From assembly GCF_030145815.1 (NCBI RefSeq), contig NZ_JAIXHL010000017.1, positions 1-64,000 on the forward strand: DNA of 64,000 nucleotides. Direction: 5' to 3'. Below, in pieces: positions 17,621-26,964 of the stretch (position 1 is the first letter of the stretch; each line of letters begins with the position of its first letter). Source of the stretch: Sphingomonas sp. Its GTDB lineage: Bacteria; Pseudomonadota; Alphaproteobacteria; Sphingomonadales; Sphingomonadaceae. The notes beneath the pieces are model-generated. The model saw only the letters and a list, made by a program, of their open reading frames with translations. It was not told where the DNA came from and did no database searches. The position numbers were made by a program, and so were the translations under genes.

Positions 17621-18658
17621 ATGACCGATCCGACCAATCCCTTGGGCCTCAACGGCTTCGAATTCGTCGAGTTCACCTCACCCGATCCCGACGCGATGGC
17701 GCGGCAGTTCGAACAGCTCGGCTTCGTCCCCTCGCACCGCCACCCGACCAAGAACATCACGCGCTACAAGCAGGGCCGCATCAACCTGATGCTCAACCGC
17801 GACGAAACCGGCCGCGTCGCCGAGTTCCGCGCGGCGCACGGCCCCTCGGCCAGCGCGATGGCGTTCCGCGTCGCCGATCCGGCCAAGGCGATGGAGTGGG
17901 CGCTGAACAACGGTGCCGAGCGCACGGCCGAGGACGACACCTGCATCATCGGCATCGGCGGCTCGTATCTTTACTTCATCCAGGACGGCACCGACCTCTA
18001 TGCCGACTGGGAAGCGATCCCCGGCTGGCAGCAGGCAGAGGCGGACAATAATGTCGGGCTCGACCTGCTCGACCACCTCACCCACAATGTCCGGCGCGGC
18101 CAGATGCGGGTGTGGTCGGAATTCTACAAGACCCTCTTCAACTTCGAGGAGCAGAAGTATTTCGACATCAAGGGCCAGGCAACCGGCCTGTTCAGCCAGG
18201 CGATGATCGCGCCGGACAAGGCGATTCGCATCCCGCTCAACGAAAGCCAGGACGACAAGAGCCAGATCGAGGAGTTCATCCGCGAGTATAAGGGCGAGGG
18301 CATCCAGCATCTCGCGCTGACCACGGACGACATCTACGACACGGTCGAACGGCTGCGCGCACGCGGCGTCAAGCTGCAGGATACGATCGAGACCTATTAC
18401 GAACTGGTCGACAAGCGCGTCCCCGGCCATGGCGAAGACCTGGAGCGGCTGCGCAAGAACCGCATCCTGATCGACGGCAATGTCGGCGAGGAGGGCATCC
18501 TGCTGCAGATCTTCACCGAAAACATGTTCGGCCCGATTTTCTTCGAGATCATTCAGCGCAAGGGCAATGAAGGATTCGGCAACGGCAACTTCCAGGCACT
18601 TTTTGAGTCGATTGAACTCGATCAAATCCGTAGAGGGGTGATCAAGGTCGACGCATAA
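17621..18658 (+). CDS. hppD: 4-hydroxyphenylpyruvate dioxygenase
   Basis: The enzyme converts 4-hydroxyphenylpyruvate to homogentisate in tyrosine breakdown, in the cytoplasm, using Fe(II) and O2. The 345-residue length fits bacterial HPPD. The two vicinal-oxygen-chelate halves are recognisable. Iron ligands are H152 (DHLTHN), H230 (GIQHLALTT) and E309 (FFEIIQRKG). The C-terminus carries the family signature GNEGFGNGNFQALFESIE. hmgA follows 134 bases downstream, with a stem-loop between, giving the next step of the pathway. The start has a GGAGG 10 bases upstream. Assignment is very secure. Confidence 0.96.
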   Translation: MTDPTNPLGLNGFEFVEFTSPDPDAMARQFEQLGFVPSHRHPTKNITRYKQGRINLMLNRDETGRVAEFRAAHGPSASAMAFRVADPAKAMEWALNNGAERTAEDDTCIIGIGGSYLYFIQDGTDLYADWEAIPGWQQAEADNNVGLDLLDHLTHNVRRGQMRVWSEFYKTLFNFEEQKYFDIKGQATGLFSQAMIAPDKAIRIPLNESQDDKSQIEEFIREYKGEGIQHLALTTDDIYDTVERLRARGVKLQDTIETYYELVDKRVPGHGEDLERLRKNRILIDGNVGEEGILLQIFTENMFGPIFFEIIQRKGNEGFGNGNFQALFESIELDQIRRGVIKVDA

Positions 18659-18723
18659 CGGGGTTGGAGAGGAGAGCCGGGACAACCGGCCTCAACCTTC
18701 CGAAGGGGGAAGGAACGCAGGAG

Positions 18724-18756
18724 GATGAGGGAGGCGGCCAAGACCGCCCCCTCATC
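18724..18756 (+). terminator. Stem-loop after hppD
   Basis: GATGAGGGAGGCGG and CCGCCCCCTCATC pair over 13 positions with one bulge around a short loop, 65 bases past the hppD stop. No T-run follows, so it may attenuate rather than stop transcription into hmgA. Confidence 0.45.
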
Positions 18757-18792
18757 CGACTACACGCCAGAGCGCGCTTTAGGGTCTGATCC

Positions 18793-20073
18793 ATGACCGA
18801 CTATTTCCCGGGTTTCAGCAATCACGTCTCGAGCGAGGCGGTCGCGGGCGCGCTCCCGATCGGGCGCAACTCGCCGCAGCGCCCAGCCTATGGGCTGTAC
18901 GCCGAGCAATTGAGCGGCACCGCCTTCACCGCGCCGCGTCACGAAAATCGCCGTTCCTGGCTCTACCGGATGCGCCCGAGCGCCGAGCATCCGCCCTTCG
19001 CGCCTTACACCGCCGCCGCGCGCTGCGTGGCCCAGCCGGATGCAGCGCCGCTCGCGCCAAACCGCCTGCGCTGGGGACCGATCGCCGATCCCGCGCCCGG
19101 CACCGACCTGATCGATGGCATGACGACCATGCTCGTCACCCGGGACCCTGAGGATCTCGAGGGCGTTGCGGTGCATGTCTATGCCGCCAACGCCGATATG
19201 GACCGCCGCGTCTTCTTCGACGCGGATGGTGAGCTGCTGTTCATCCCGCAGGCCGGGCGACTGACGCTCCTGACCGAACTGGGGCGGATCGACATCGCCC
19301 CCGGCCAGATCGCGCTGATCCCGCGTGGCGTGCGCTTTCGTGCGCTGCTGCCCGACGGCACCGCGCGCGGCTATGTCGCGGAGAATTACGGCGCGCTGTT
19401 CCGCCTCCCCGATCTCGGCCCGATCGGCGCCAACGGCCTCGCCAACCCGCGCGATTTCGAGACGCCGGCGGCATGGTATGAGGATCGCGACGAGCCGTTC
19501 GAGGTCATCCAGAAGTCGCTCGGTCAGCTGTGGACCACGACCATCGACCACAGCCCGCTCGACGTCGTGGCATGGCACGGCAATCTCGCGCCGTGGCGCT
19601 ATGACCTGTCGCGGTTCAACACGATGAACACGGTCAGCTTCGACCATCCCGATCCGTCGATCTTCACTGTCCTCACCTCGCCGAGCGACGTGCCGGGCCG
19701 CGCGAACGCCGATTTCGTGATCTTCCCGCCGCGCTGGATGGTCGCCGAAGACACGTTCCGCCCGCCCTGGTTCCACCGCAACGTGATGAGCGAGGCGATG
19801 GGCCTGATCCACGGTGCATATGATGCCAAGGCCGACGGCTTCGTCCCTGGCGGACTGTCGCTGCACAATCTGATGGCCGGCCACGGCCCCGATGTCGCGA
19901 GCTGGGAGGGCGCGAGCAAAGCGGATCTCAAGCCGCACAAGATCGACGGTACGATGGCGTTCATGGTCGAAACCTGCTGGCCCTACCGCCCGACCACGCA
20001 TGCGCTGGCGACGGCGCAGGAGGACTATGATGCGGCCTGGGCTGGCTTCCCGAAGGCGCAGCTGCCCGAGTGA
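18793..20073 (+). CDS. hmgA: Homogentisate 1,2-dioxygenase
   Basis: This 426-residue cytoplasmic iron enzyme opens the ring of homogentisate to maleylacetoacetate. The family's iron ligands are in place: H328 and E334 in [15 protein letters not shown] and H364 in LMAGHGPD, matching human H335, E341 and H371. The N-terminus ([19 protein letters not shown]) is characteristic. It follows hppD in the same direction, and its TGA is overlapped by the GTG of the Rieske gene. The isomerase and fumarylacetoacetate hydrolase of the pathway are not next to it. Confidence 0.96.
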   Translation: MTDYFPGFSNHVSSEAVAGALPIGRNSPQRPAYGLYAEQLSGTAFTAPRHENRRSWLYRMRPSAEHPPFAPYTAAARCVAQPDAAPLAPNRLRWGPIADPAPGTDLIDGMTTMLVTRDPEDLEGVAVHVYAANADMDRRVFFDADGELLFIPQAGRLTLLTELGRIDIAPGQIALIPRGVRFRALLPDGTARGYVAENYGALFRLPDLGPIGANGLANPRDFETPAAWYEDRDEPFEVIQKSLGQLWTTTIDHSPLDVVAWHGNLAPWRYDLSRFNTMNTVSFDHPDPSIFTVLTSPSDVPGRANADFVIFPPRWMVAEDTFRPPWFHRNVMSEAMGLIHGAYDAKADGFVPGGLSLHNLMAGHGPDVASWEGASKADLKPHKIDGTMAFMVETCWPYRPTTHALATAQEDYDAAWAGFPKAQLPE

Positions 20074-20426
20074 GCGAGCGCCTCACCGCCACCCCGCCGG
20101 GTGTCCGGCTCGGCCCGCTCGACCTGATCGCCGACGGCGCCGCGCGCAACTTCGTGCTGGAAATGAAGGCCGGGCGCTTCCACGGCTTCGCGGTGCGCAG
20201 CGGCGACCGCGTCGCGGGCTATGTCGATCGCTGCCCGCATATGGGGCTGCCGCTCGCGCAACAGCTCGACGCGTATCTCACCGGCGATAGCGGCATGATC
20301 CAGTGCAGCTGGCACGGAGCCTTGTTTCGCATCGCGGACGGGATGTGCGTCGGCGGCCCGTGTACGGGCGCTGCACTCACCGCGTGGCCGCTCGAAGTGC
20401 GCGACGGCGCGATCTTTACCGCTTAA
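20070..20426 (+). CDS. Small Rieske [2Fe-2S] ferredoxin-like protein
   Basis: The 118-residue protein carries a single Rieske domain. Cluster ligands are visible as CPHMG (two ligands) and CSWHG (two ligands), about 40 residues apart. The GTG start at 20070 overlaps the hmgA stop as GTGA, so it is translationally coupled to homogentisate dioxygenase. HmgA itself needs no ferredoxin, so the role is unclear; it may serve an oxygenase encoded elsewhere or guard the dioxygenase iron. It converges on otsA, and the two genes share a TTAA that supplies both stop codons. Confidence 0.82.
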   Translation: MSERLTATPPGVRLGPLDLIADGAARNFVLEMKAGRFHGFAVRSGDRVAGYVDRCPHMGLPLAQQLDAYLTGDSGMIQCSWHGALFRIADGMCVGGPCTGAALTAWPLEVRDGAIFTA

Positions 20427-21838
20427 GCCGCCGCAACGTCGTTATGCGCCGGAATCGGCGCAGGTGTGTCCTTGCCCATCAGCGCATCGGTGAACAGCGT
20501 CCGCCACCACACCACATCCTCGGCCTCGACATTGTCCATCATCGATCGCCAGCGCGCCTTGCGCTCCTCACGGCTCATGCGCAACGCCTGCATGATCGCG
20601 TCGGACACTTCGTCGGCGCTGTAGGGATTGACCAGCACCGCGTCCTTGAGCTGCGCCGCTGCGCCTGCAAAGCGCGACAGGATCAGCACACCGGGATCCT
20701 CGGGGTCCTGCGCCGCGACATATTCCTTCGCGACCAGGTTCATCCCGTCGCGCAGCGGCGTCACCAGCCCGATCCGCGCCGCGCGATAGATGCCCGCGAG
20801 CACGTCGCGCGGATAGCCCTGGTTGACGTAGCGGATCGGGACCCAGTCGGTGTCGGCATAGGCGCCGTTGATCCGCCCCGACAGCCCCTCCAGCGCGGTG
20901 CGGATCTTCTTGTAGCTCTCCACCGCCCCGCGCGACGGCGGCGCGATCTGGAGCAGGAACACTTCCTTGCGCTCCTCGGGATGCTCCGCGAGGAAGCGTT
21001 CGTAGCCCGCGAAACGCTCCTCCAGCCCCTTCGAGTAATCGAGCCGGTCAACCCCGACGATCATGTCGCGTCCGACCGCGCTGTCGCGCATCCGGCGATA
21101 GGCGAGCTTTGCTGCGGCGGTCGATGCGCCCGCGACGAACTCCTTGCAGTCGATCCCGATTGGCGCGACGATCGCGCGCAGCCGCCGCTCGCCCAGCACC
21201 AAAGTGTCGCCCTCGACCGTCGCACCCAGCTCATAGGTCGCATAGTCGCGGAACGAGTCGAGCCATTCCTGCGTGTGAAACCCGACCAGGTCATAGGCGA
21301 ACATCGTGCGCACCAGCTCCTGCGCCTCGGGCATGGTCGCAAGCAGGCGGCGCGGCGGCCACGGGATGTGGAGGAAGAATCCAATCCGGTTCTTCACGCC
21401 ACGGTCGCGTAGGCACTGGCCCAGCGGGAACATGTGATAGTCCTGCACCCACAAAATGTCCTCGCTCTCGACCAGCGGACGCAGCGTGTCGGCGAAGCGC
21501 TCGTTCACGCGCTGATAGCCCCCGGCAAAGCCGCGCTCATATTCGGCAAGGTCGATGCGATAGTGAAAAAGCGGCCACAGCGTCCGGTTGGCGTAGCCGT
21601 TATAATATTCCTCGATATCCTGCTCTTCGAGGTCGACGGTCGCGGTGGTCACGCCCTGCGCGCGCTGGAAATTGATCTGGCCGGTAAATTCCTCGACAGT
21701 CTCTCCCGACCAGCCGAACCAGATGCCGCCAAATTCGCGGATCGCCGCCTGCAATGCGACGGCAAGACCGCCCTGCGCGCCGGCATGCGAATCCTTGGGC
21801 GCGGATACTCGGTTGGAGATGATGATCAGGCGGCTCAT
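20423..21838 (-). CDS. otsA: Trehalose-6-phosphate synthase
   Basis: This 471-residue GT20 enzyme joins UDP-glucose (or ADP-/GDP-glucose) to glucose-6-phosphate. Family marks are SNRVSAPKDSHAGAQGGLAV near the N-terminus, VGVDRLDYSKGLEERF in the middle and RDGMNLVAKEYVAAQ near the donor site. The ATG at 21838 overlaps the GH15 stop (ATGA). It is the last gene of a coupled otsB-GH15-otsA operon. Trehalose made this way protects against osmotic, heat and desiccation stress. Confidence 0.95.
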   Translation of the reverse strand: MSRLIIISNRVSAPKDSHAGAQGGLAVALQAAIREFGGIWFGWSGETVEEFTGQINFQRAQGVTTATVDLEEQDIEEYYNGYANRTLWPLFHYRIDLAEYERGFAGGYQRVNERFADTLRPLVESEDILWVQDYHMFPLGQCLRDRGVKNRIGFFLHIPWPPRRLLATMPEAQELVRTMFAYDLVGFHTQEWLDSFRDYATYELGATVEGDTLVLGERRLRAIVAPIGIDCKEFVAGASTAAAKLAYRRMRDSAVGRDMIVGVDRLDYSKGLEERFAGYERFLAEHPEERKEVFLLQIAPPSRGAVESYKKIRTALEGLSGRINGAYADTDWVPIRYVNQGYPRDVLAGIYRAARIGLVTPLRDGMNLVAKEYVAAQDPEDPGVLILSRFAGAAAQLKDAVLVNPYSADEVSDAIMQALRMSREERKARWRSMMDNVEAEDVVWWRTLFTDALMGKDTPAPIPAHNDVAAA

Positions 21839-23631
21839 CTTATGGCGCTCCACGGTTTGCTCAGCAGGACGGCGCAATTGATCATGCCGACCAGCGAGTA
21901 GGTCTGGGGGTAGTTCCCCCACAATTCCCCGCTCACGGGGTCGATATCCTCGGACAACAGGCCAGCGGCGGTGCGCCGCTCCAGCATCTCGGCGAACAGA
22001 GCGCGCGCATCGGCGTCGCGGCCGGTGAAGTGCAGCGCCTCGATCAGCCAGAAGGTACAGACGTTGAACGCGGTTTCGGGCAGCCCGAAATCATCCTCGG
22101 TCGCGTAGCGCAGCATATGGCTGCCGCGTCGCAATCCCTCTTCCACTGCAGCGAGCGTACCGCGGAAGCGGTCGTCATCGGGCGACATGAAGCGCAGGTC
22201 GAGCAGCTGGATCAGGCTGGCGTCGAGATCGTCGCCGCTGAACGTCGCCGACATGCGGTTGGTCTCGGGCCGCCACGCCGCGTCCTCGATCGCCTTGCGC
22301 ATCCGGTCCGCCCGCTCCTGCCACAGCGCGCGATCGCCTTCGAGCCCCAGCCGCTCGGCAGCATTGGCGAGCCGGTCGCACGCTGCCCAGCACATCGCGG
22401 CGGAATAGGTGTGGACGCTTTGCCGCGTGCGCAGCTCCCACAGGCCCGCATCGGGCTTGTCGAACAGCTCGACCGCGCGTTCGCCGACGCGCGCCAGCGC
22501 CTCAAAATCCTCGCGCCCGGCCATGCGGAACAGGCGCTGATCGAAGAACGCCTGCACGTTCGACAAGACGATCTGGCCGTAGGCGTCGTGCTGAACCTGC
22601 TCGTAAGCCAGGTTGCCGACGCGCACCGGCCCCATGCCGCGATAGCCGGCGAGGCGCGGCGCTTCGCTCTCGATCAGCACGCTCTCGCCCTGTACGCCAT
22701 AAAGCGGCTGAATATGCCCACCCTTGGCCTGATCGACAATGTTGCGCAGATAGGCGAGATACCCCTCCAGCACGTCGAGCGCGCCGACGCGGTTGAGCGC
22801 CTGAACGGTGTAATAGGCGTCGCGGATCCAGCAGTAGCGATAGTCCCAGTTGCGCCCGCTATTGGCATGTTCGGGGATCGAGGTGGTCAGCGCGGCGACG
22901 ATCGCGCCGGTTTCCTCGTGCTGGCACAGCTTCAGCGTGATCGCGCTGCGGATCACGACATCTTGCCATTCGAACGGCGTCGCGAGGCCGCGCGCCCAAT
23001 TCTGCCAGTGGTAGGTCGTGTAGCCCAGCATCTCCTCCAGCGTGGTCGCGAGATTCCCGGCGAAGCTTTCATCCGGACCGAGGAAGAAATGCAGCGGCTT
23101 TTCGACGCGGAAGCAGCGCTCATCCATCATCAACCCGACCGGGGCGTTGGTCGACAGCCGCAGCTGCATCCCGTCGAGCAGATAGCGGATATGGTTCGAG
23201 CCCGCCGTGGTCAGCACCGCCGGATCGCCCCAGTTGCGCGTCGGGCGCAGGCGGACACAGATGCGCGGCGATCCCGCCACCGGACGCACGATCCGCGCGA
23301 ACGCGACGGGGCGATACATTCGGCCCAACCGCTCGAAGCGCGGGCAGAAATCGGTGATCTCGATCGCGCTGCCGTTGCTGTCGGTCATGCGCGTGACGAG
23401 GATCGGCGTGTTCGTCAGATAATGCTGCTCGACGCTGGCGCAGTCCTCCAGGTCGATCGCCCAAAGCCCGACCGCATCGTCGGAACGCGGGTCGCGCCCG
23501 TCGAGCAAGGACGAGAAGAGCGGATCGCCATCCACCTTGGGCGCACACGCCCAGACGAAACGACCGGCGCGGTCGATCAGCGCGCTGACCTGGCAATTGC
23601 CGATCGGCCACAGGTCAAGATTGGGCGTCAT
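21835..23631 (-). CDS. GH15 glucoamylase/trehalase-like hydrolase
   Basis: The 598-residue protein has the GH15 (alpha/alpha)6-barrel signature, with a catalytic-region motif NWDYRYCWIRDAYYTVQAL near residue 265. An N-terminal beta domain begins IGNCQVSALIDRAGRFVWAC. There is no signal peptide, so it is cytoplasmic. Family activities include glucoamylase, glucodextranase and, in several actinobacteria and archaea, trehalase. Lying between otsB and otsA with ATGA overlaps on both sides, it is most simply a trehalase or an enzyme for related alpha-glucosides. That substrate call is inference from context. Confidence 0.85.
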   Translation of the reverse strand: MTPNLDLWPIGNCQVSALIDRAGRFVWACAPKVDGDPLFSSLLDGRDPRSDDAVGLWAIDLEDCASVEQHYLTNTPILVTRMTDSNGSAIEITDFCPRFERLGRMYRPVAFARIVRPVAGSPRICVRLRPTRNWGDPAVLTTAGSNHIRYLLDGMQLRLSTNAPVGLMMDERCFRVEKPLHFFLGPDESFAGNLATTLEEMLGYTTYHWQNWARGLATPFEWQDVVIRSAITLKLCQHEETGAIVAALTTSIPEHANSGRNWDYRYCWIRDAYYTVQALNRVGALDVLEGYLAYLRNIVDQAKGGHIQPLYGVQGESVLIESEAPRLAGYRGMGPVRVGNLAYEQVQHDAYGQIVLSNVQAFFDQRLFRMAGREDFEALARVGERAVELFDKPDAGLWELRTRQSVHTYSAAMCWAACDRLANAAERLGLEGDRALWQERADRMRKAIEDAAWRPETNRMSATFSGDDLDASLIQLLDLRFMSPDDDRFRGTLAAVEEGLRRGSHMLRYATEDDFGLPETAFNVCTFWLIEALHFTGRDADARALFAEMLERRTAAGLLSEDIDPVSGELWGNYPQTYSLVGMINCAVLLSKPWSAIR

Positions 23632-24392
23632 GCCGGGTTCTCCGCAATCGTTTCGAGCCAGCGCAGCGCGGAGGCCACATCGGGCAAGCGATAGGCGGCC
23701 TCGGTCTCCCGAACCGGACCGACCAGCACGCCGGCTCCGCCGAGCCGCGCGACCGTGGCAAAGCCGGGTTCGTCGGTCAGATCGTCGCCCAGAAACACCG
23801 GGCGCGACCCGGCAAAGGGCATTGCGCCCATCAGCGCGGCAATGGCGCGGCCTTTGTCGCCCGGCGCGCGCAGTTCGAACACCATCTTGCCACGCTGAAG
23901 CGTCAGGCCAGTCGTTGCGGCCAGTTCCTCGGCCAGCGCGCGGGCCTCGGTTTCGGCAGCGGGCACGCCGCGATAATGGAGGCCCACGCCGAGCGGCTTG
24001 ATCTCGACCACGAGGCCGGGAAGCGTTGCGGCAAGCGCATGGAAGCGTTCCGCGACGGTATCGAGCGCGGCCGGGCGTTCGGGCATTTCCGCCCGCTCGA
24101 CACCGCGCAATTCTGCGCCATGGCTGCCGACGATCGGACAATCGAGCCCGCCGAACAGCGCATCGATCTCAGCCGCTCCGCGCCCGCTGACAATCGCAAT
24201 GCGGCCATCGAAACGCCTCGACAATTGCGAGATCAGATCGCGCAGCCGATCATCGACCGCAACCGCATCAGGACGCGGCGCGATCTCGACCAGCGTTCCG
24301 TCAAAGTCGAGAAACAGGCTGGCACCATCGGCCAGATGGGCGGGAGGCGGTGCCAGCAGCGCCGCCGTGTTCGGTTCCATGAGCTCGGGCAT
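23628..24392 (-). CDS. otsB: Trehalose-6-phosphate phosphatase
   Basis: This HAD-superfamily phosphatase (about 254 residues) removes phosphate from trehalose-6-phosphate. Motif I is FLDFDGTLVEIAPRP with the nucleophile aspartate. Motif II is IVSGR and the late motif is FLGDDLTDEPGF. The start is uncertain: ATGs at 24392 and 24380 and a TTG at 24419 are all in frame. The putative promoter -10 at about 24402-24405 favours the shorter forms. It is the first gene of the otsB-GH15-otsA operon. Confidence 0.92.
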   Translation of the reverse strand: MPELMEPNTAALLAPPPAHLADGASLFLDFDGTLVEIAPRPDAVAVDDRLRDLISQLSRRFDGRIAIVSGRGAAEIDALFGGLDCPIVGSHGAELRGVERAEMPERPAALDTVAERFHALAATLPGLVVEIKPLGVGLHYRGVPAAETEARALAEELAATTGLTLQRGKMVFELRAPGDKGRAIAALMGAMPFAGSRPVFLGDDLTDEPGFATVARLGGAGVLVGPVRETEAAYRLPDVASALRWLETIAENPA

Positions 24393-24401
24393 CGACAGGG
24401 C

Positions 24402-24426
24402 AATGCATCCGGAACGCAATCGTTCC
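24402..24426 (-). promoter_or_regulatory. Candidate EcfG-type general-stress promoter before otsB
   Basis: On the minus strand GGAAC (24422-24426) is followed after 16 bases by CATT (24402-24405). This is one mismatch from the alphaproteobacterial EcfG consensus GGAAC-N16/17-CGTT. otsBA genes are known general-stress targets in related bacteria. The GGAAC also sits in a 7-bp dyad CGGAACG/CGTTCCG. Support is by eye only. Confidence 0.4.
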
Positions 24427-24471
24427 GAAATTTCTGCTGCAATGCGGCGGAAAGTCGGTCAGAGGCTGGCC

Positions 24472-25947
24472 TTACGCCAGTTCGCGCACCCGCGCCGGTT
24501 CGGGGTTGGAAAACTCCATCCCCTCATCGATCCCGCCAAATTTCAGGTCAATCAGGTCGAGCGCATAATTCTGATGCACCCGCCACGGGCGCTTGTCGCC
24601 CTGCTTGGGGAAGCGGTCGATCGCGCGCTGGACATAGCCGGAGGTGAAGCTGAGGAAATCCTCCCGCGTCACGTCGGCCCCGACGCGCGGCGTTGCCTGA
24701 CGCATTCCGCGTTTCTTCATCGTGTTCAGCAGCCGCGCGACATAGGCGCAGGTCAGGTCCGACTTCAGCGTCCAGCTGGCATTGGTATAGCCGAAGGACG
24801 AGGCGAGGTTCGGAATGTCCGAATACATCATCGCCTTGTAGCCCAATGACTGCGCCGGCTCGACCCGCTGTCCATCGACGGTGAACGGCACCCCGCCCAT
24901 CAGCTGCAGGTCCAGCCCCGTCGCGGTGACGATGATATCGGCGGGCAGCAGTTCGCCCGACTTCGACCGGACGCCGTCCGCCTCGAACCGCTCGATATGA
25001 TCGGTGACCACCGACGCCCGCCCCTCGCGGATCGCGGCGAACAGATCGGCATCGGGGACGAGGCAGATACGCTGATCCCACGGATTATAGCTGGGTGTGA
25101 AGTGCGTCGCGACATCATAGTCCGGCCCGAGTTCATCGCGGACCATCTGCACGATCCGCTCCTTGGTCTGCTCCGGCTTCTTGCGCGCGATGCGGTAGAA
25201 GAGCTGCTGCATCCCGACATTCTTGAAGCGGGTCAGGCGATAGGCGAGCTTGGCGGGCAGCTTCGTCCGGAGCCAGTTGGCGATGCCATCCTCGCTCGGC
25301 CGCGAGACAATATAGGTGGGCGAGCGCTGGAGCATCGTCACATGCGCCGCCGTCTTCGCCATTTCCGGAACCAGCGTCACCGCAGTCGCGCCCGACCCGA
25401 TCACGACGACGCGCTTGCCCGCATAGTCCAGCCCCTCGGGCCAATGCTGCGGATGGACGATCGTGCCCGCGAAATCCTCCCGCCCCTCGAAATGGGGGAG
25501 GTAGCCAGCCTCGTAATTATAATAGCCCGAGCACATGAAGAGGAAGTTGCAGGTAAACTCCACCCGCTCCCGCTCCGCCCCGCGCTCGACCGTCACCGTC
25601 CAGCGCGCATCGGGCGTGGACCAGCTCGCCGCCACAACACGATGCTGGTGGCGGATATGCCGGTCGATGCCATGTTCGCGCGCGGTCTCGTAGAGATAGC
25701 GCAGGATCGACGGCCCATCGGCAATCGCCTTCGCCTCCGTCCACGGCTTGAAGCTGTAGCCGAGCGTATACATGTCGCTGTCCGAGCGGATGCCGGGATA
25801 GCGGAACAGGTCCCATGTCCCGCCAAGTCGCTCCCTTCCCTCCAGGATCACATAGGAGCGGTCCGGGCAGTCGCGCTGCAGGAAATATCCCGCGCCGATG
25901 CCGGAAATCCCGGCACCCACCACCACCACGTCGAAATGCTCGGCCAT
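24472..25947 (-). CDS. Flavin-dependent Baeyer-Villiger-type monooxygenase
   Basis: The 491-residue cytoplasmic protein has an FAD-binding GAGISG (about 11-16) and an NADPH-binding GSGATA (about 188-193). Between them is the Baeyer-Villiger fingerprint FxGxxxHxxxWP, here FAGTIVHPQHWP. Such enzymes insert one oxygen into ketones or oxidise soft nucleophiles; the substrate is unknown. An AGGAGA precedes the ATG. A TetR-like palindrome 21-38 bases upstream suggests repression released by a hydrophobic ligand, but no TetR gene is adjacent. It appears monocistronic. Confidence 0.9.
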   Translation of the reverse strand: MAEHFDVVVVGAGISGIGAGYFLQRDCPDRSYVILEGRERLGGTWDLFRYPGIRSDSDMYTLGYSFKPWTEAKAIADGPSILRYLYETAREHGIDRHIRHQHRVVAASWSTPDARWTVTVERGAERERVEFTCNFLFMCSGYYNYEAGYLPHFEGREDFAGTIVHPQHWPEGLDYAGKRVVVIGSGATAVTLVPEMAKTAAHVTMLQRSPTYIVSRPSEDGIANWLRTKLPAKLAYRLTRFKNVGMQQLFYRIARKKPEQTKERIVQMVRDELGPDYDVATHFTPSYNPWDQRICLVPDADLFAAIREGRASVVTDHIERFEADGVRSKSGELLPADIIVTATGLDLQLMGGVPFTVDGQRVEPAQSLGYKAMMYSDIPNLASSFGYTNASWTLKSDLTCAYVARLLNTMKKRGMRQATPRVGADVTREDFLSFTSGYVQRAIDRFPKQGDKRPWRVHQNYALDLIDLKFGGIDEGMEFSNPEPARVRELA

Positions 25948-25967
25948 CGCGCTCTCCTGACCCCGAT

Positions 25968-25985
25968 ACTTACATGCGTGTAAGT
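25968..25985 (-). promoter_or_regulatory. TetR-type operator before the monooxygenase
   Basis: ACTTACATGCGTGTAAGT is an 18-bp palindrome with one mismatched pair. It has the ACTTACA/TGTAAGT arms common for TetR/AcrR-family repressors. It lies just upstream of the monooxygenase ribosome-binding site. The cognate repressor is not adjacent. Confidence 0.65.
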
Positions 25986-26004
25986 TGAGCGCAATGGGGT
26001 GCGG

Positions 26005-26892
26005 TCACCGCCGCGCGGGCGGGCAGAGGGCGACGCTGGAACTACGCTGATCGATCAGCAACGCGAACTTGCTCAGCGCATGCGCGCCGACCAGCAGCTC
26101 GGGAAAACGGTCGGACACGCGCACTTCGACATTGGCGAGCGATGCTGCACCGATGCGGAACGGCCCGGCCATGGTCGCGCGATCGATCTTGATGGTCGTA
26201 TTGGTCAGATTTCCTTCGCCGCTTGCGGTGATCGCGCCGCCCCCAATCCGGTCGAACAGCGACCGGGGCAGGACAAACGCAACATTCGCGCCGGTGTCCA
26301 ACTGCCCTTCTGTGACCACCGGTCCGATCGTCACGGGCACGCGGAATGCGCGCTGATAGGGGAGAACACCCGGCGCGCTTGGTGTCAGTTCAGCCGCGCG
26401 GGTGAAGGTCAAACGGCGGTTGGGATAGTCGATCACCAGCAACCCGTCGGCAAAGAAGTCGCGCCCGATGATGCCGTCGAACGCCGCCTCCTTCGACATG
26501 CGGCCATTATAGTCGCGGGTGATGACGCTGAGGTCGCGGCGCACAAGCTGGCCGAGCTCAAGCGAGTCCAGCGACACCTTGTCCACTTGCGCGGTCGCAA
26601 CGCCGTCCGACGACTTGCCGGAACCGGTGACGGTGAGCCCGAGCGCCGCAACCAGCCGCGCGTCGGCCCGTCCCAGACCGCTCGCCCCGGTATCGACGGC
26701 GAAGCGGAACGGCCCCTTCCCGTTGACCCGCGCGATGACATAGATGCGGCCATCGACCGTCTCGAACGGCACGCTGACGATCGCGTCCTTCGCCGCCACT
26801 TCGGTCAGCGAACACACCGCTGGCAGCTCTTCCGCATGCCCCGATGCAACGCCGGCTGTCGCCGCCAAGACCAGTGTAACCGCCTTGATCAT
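26005..26892 (-). CDS. Exported retropepsin-like aspartic protease
   Basis: The 295-residue protein has a signal peptide (MIKAVTLVLAATAGVASGHA). It has two pepsin/retropepsin-type active-site motifs, D67 in FAVDTGASG and D199 in GQLDTGANV, each followed by a hydrophobic flap-like strand. Two aspartate motifs in one chain fit a single-chain pseudo-dimer. The ATG at 26892 has GAGGTG 7 bases upstream; a GTG 9 bases further out is less likely. Substrates are unknown. It sits alone between the monooxygenase and S9 peptidase genes. Confidence 0.8.
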   Translation of the reverse strand: MIKAVTLVLAATAGVASGHAEELPAVCSLTEVAAKDAIVSVPFETVDGRIYVIARVNGKGPFRFAVDTGASGLGRADARLVAALGLTVTGSGKSSDGVATAQVDKVSLDSLELGQLVRRDLSVITRDYNGRMSKEAAFDGIIGRDFFADGLLVIDYPNRRLTFTRAAELTPSAPGVLPYQRAFRVPVTIGPVVTEGQLDTGANVAFVLPRSLFDRIGGGAITASGEGNLTNTTIKIDRATMAGPFRIGAASLANVEVRVSDRFPELLVGAHALSKFALLIDQRSSSVALCPPARR

Positions 26893-26964
26893 ACCCGCCA
26901 CCTCACCCCTGCGCGATCCCGAACTGTATTAGTTCAGTAAGTCACGGGAGTGTCAACTACGGCG

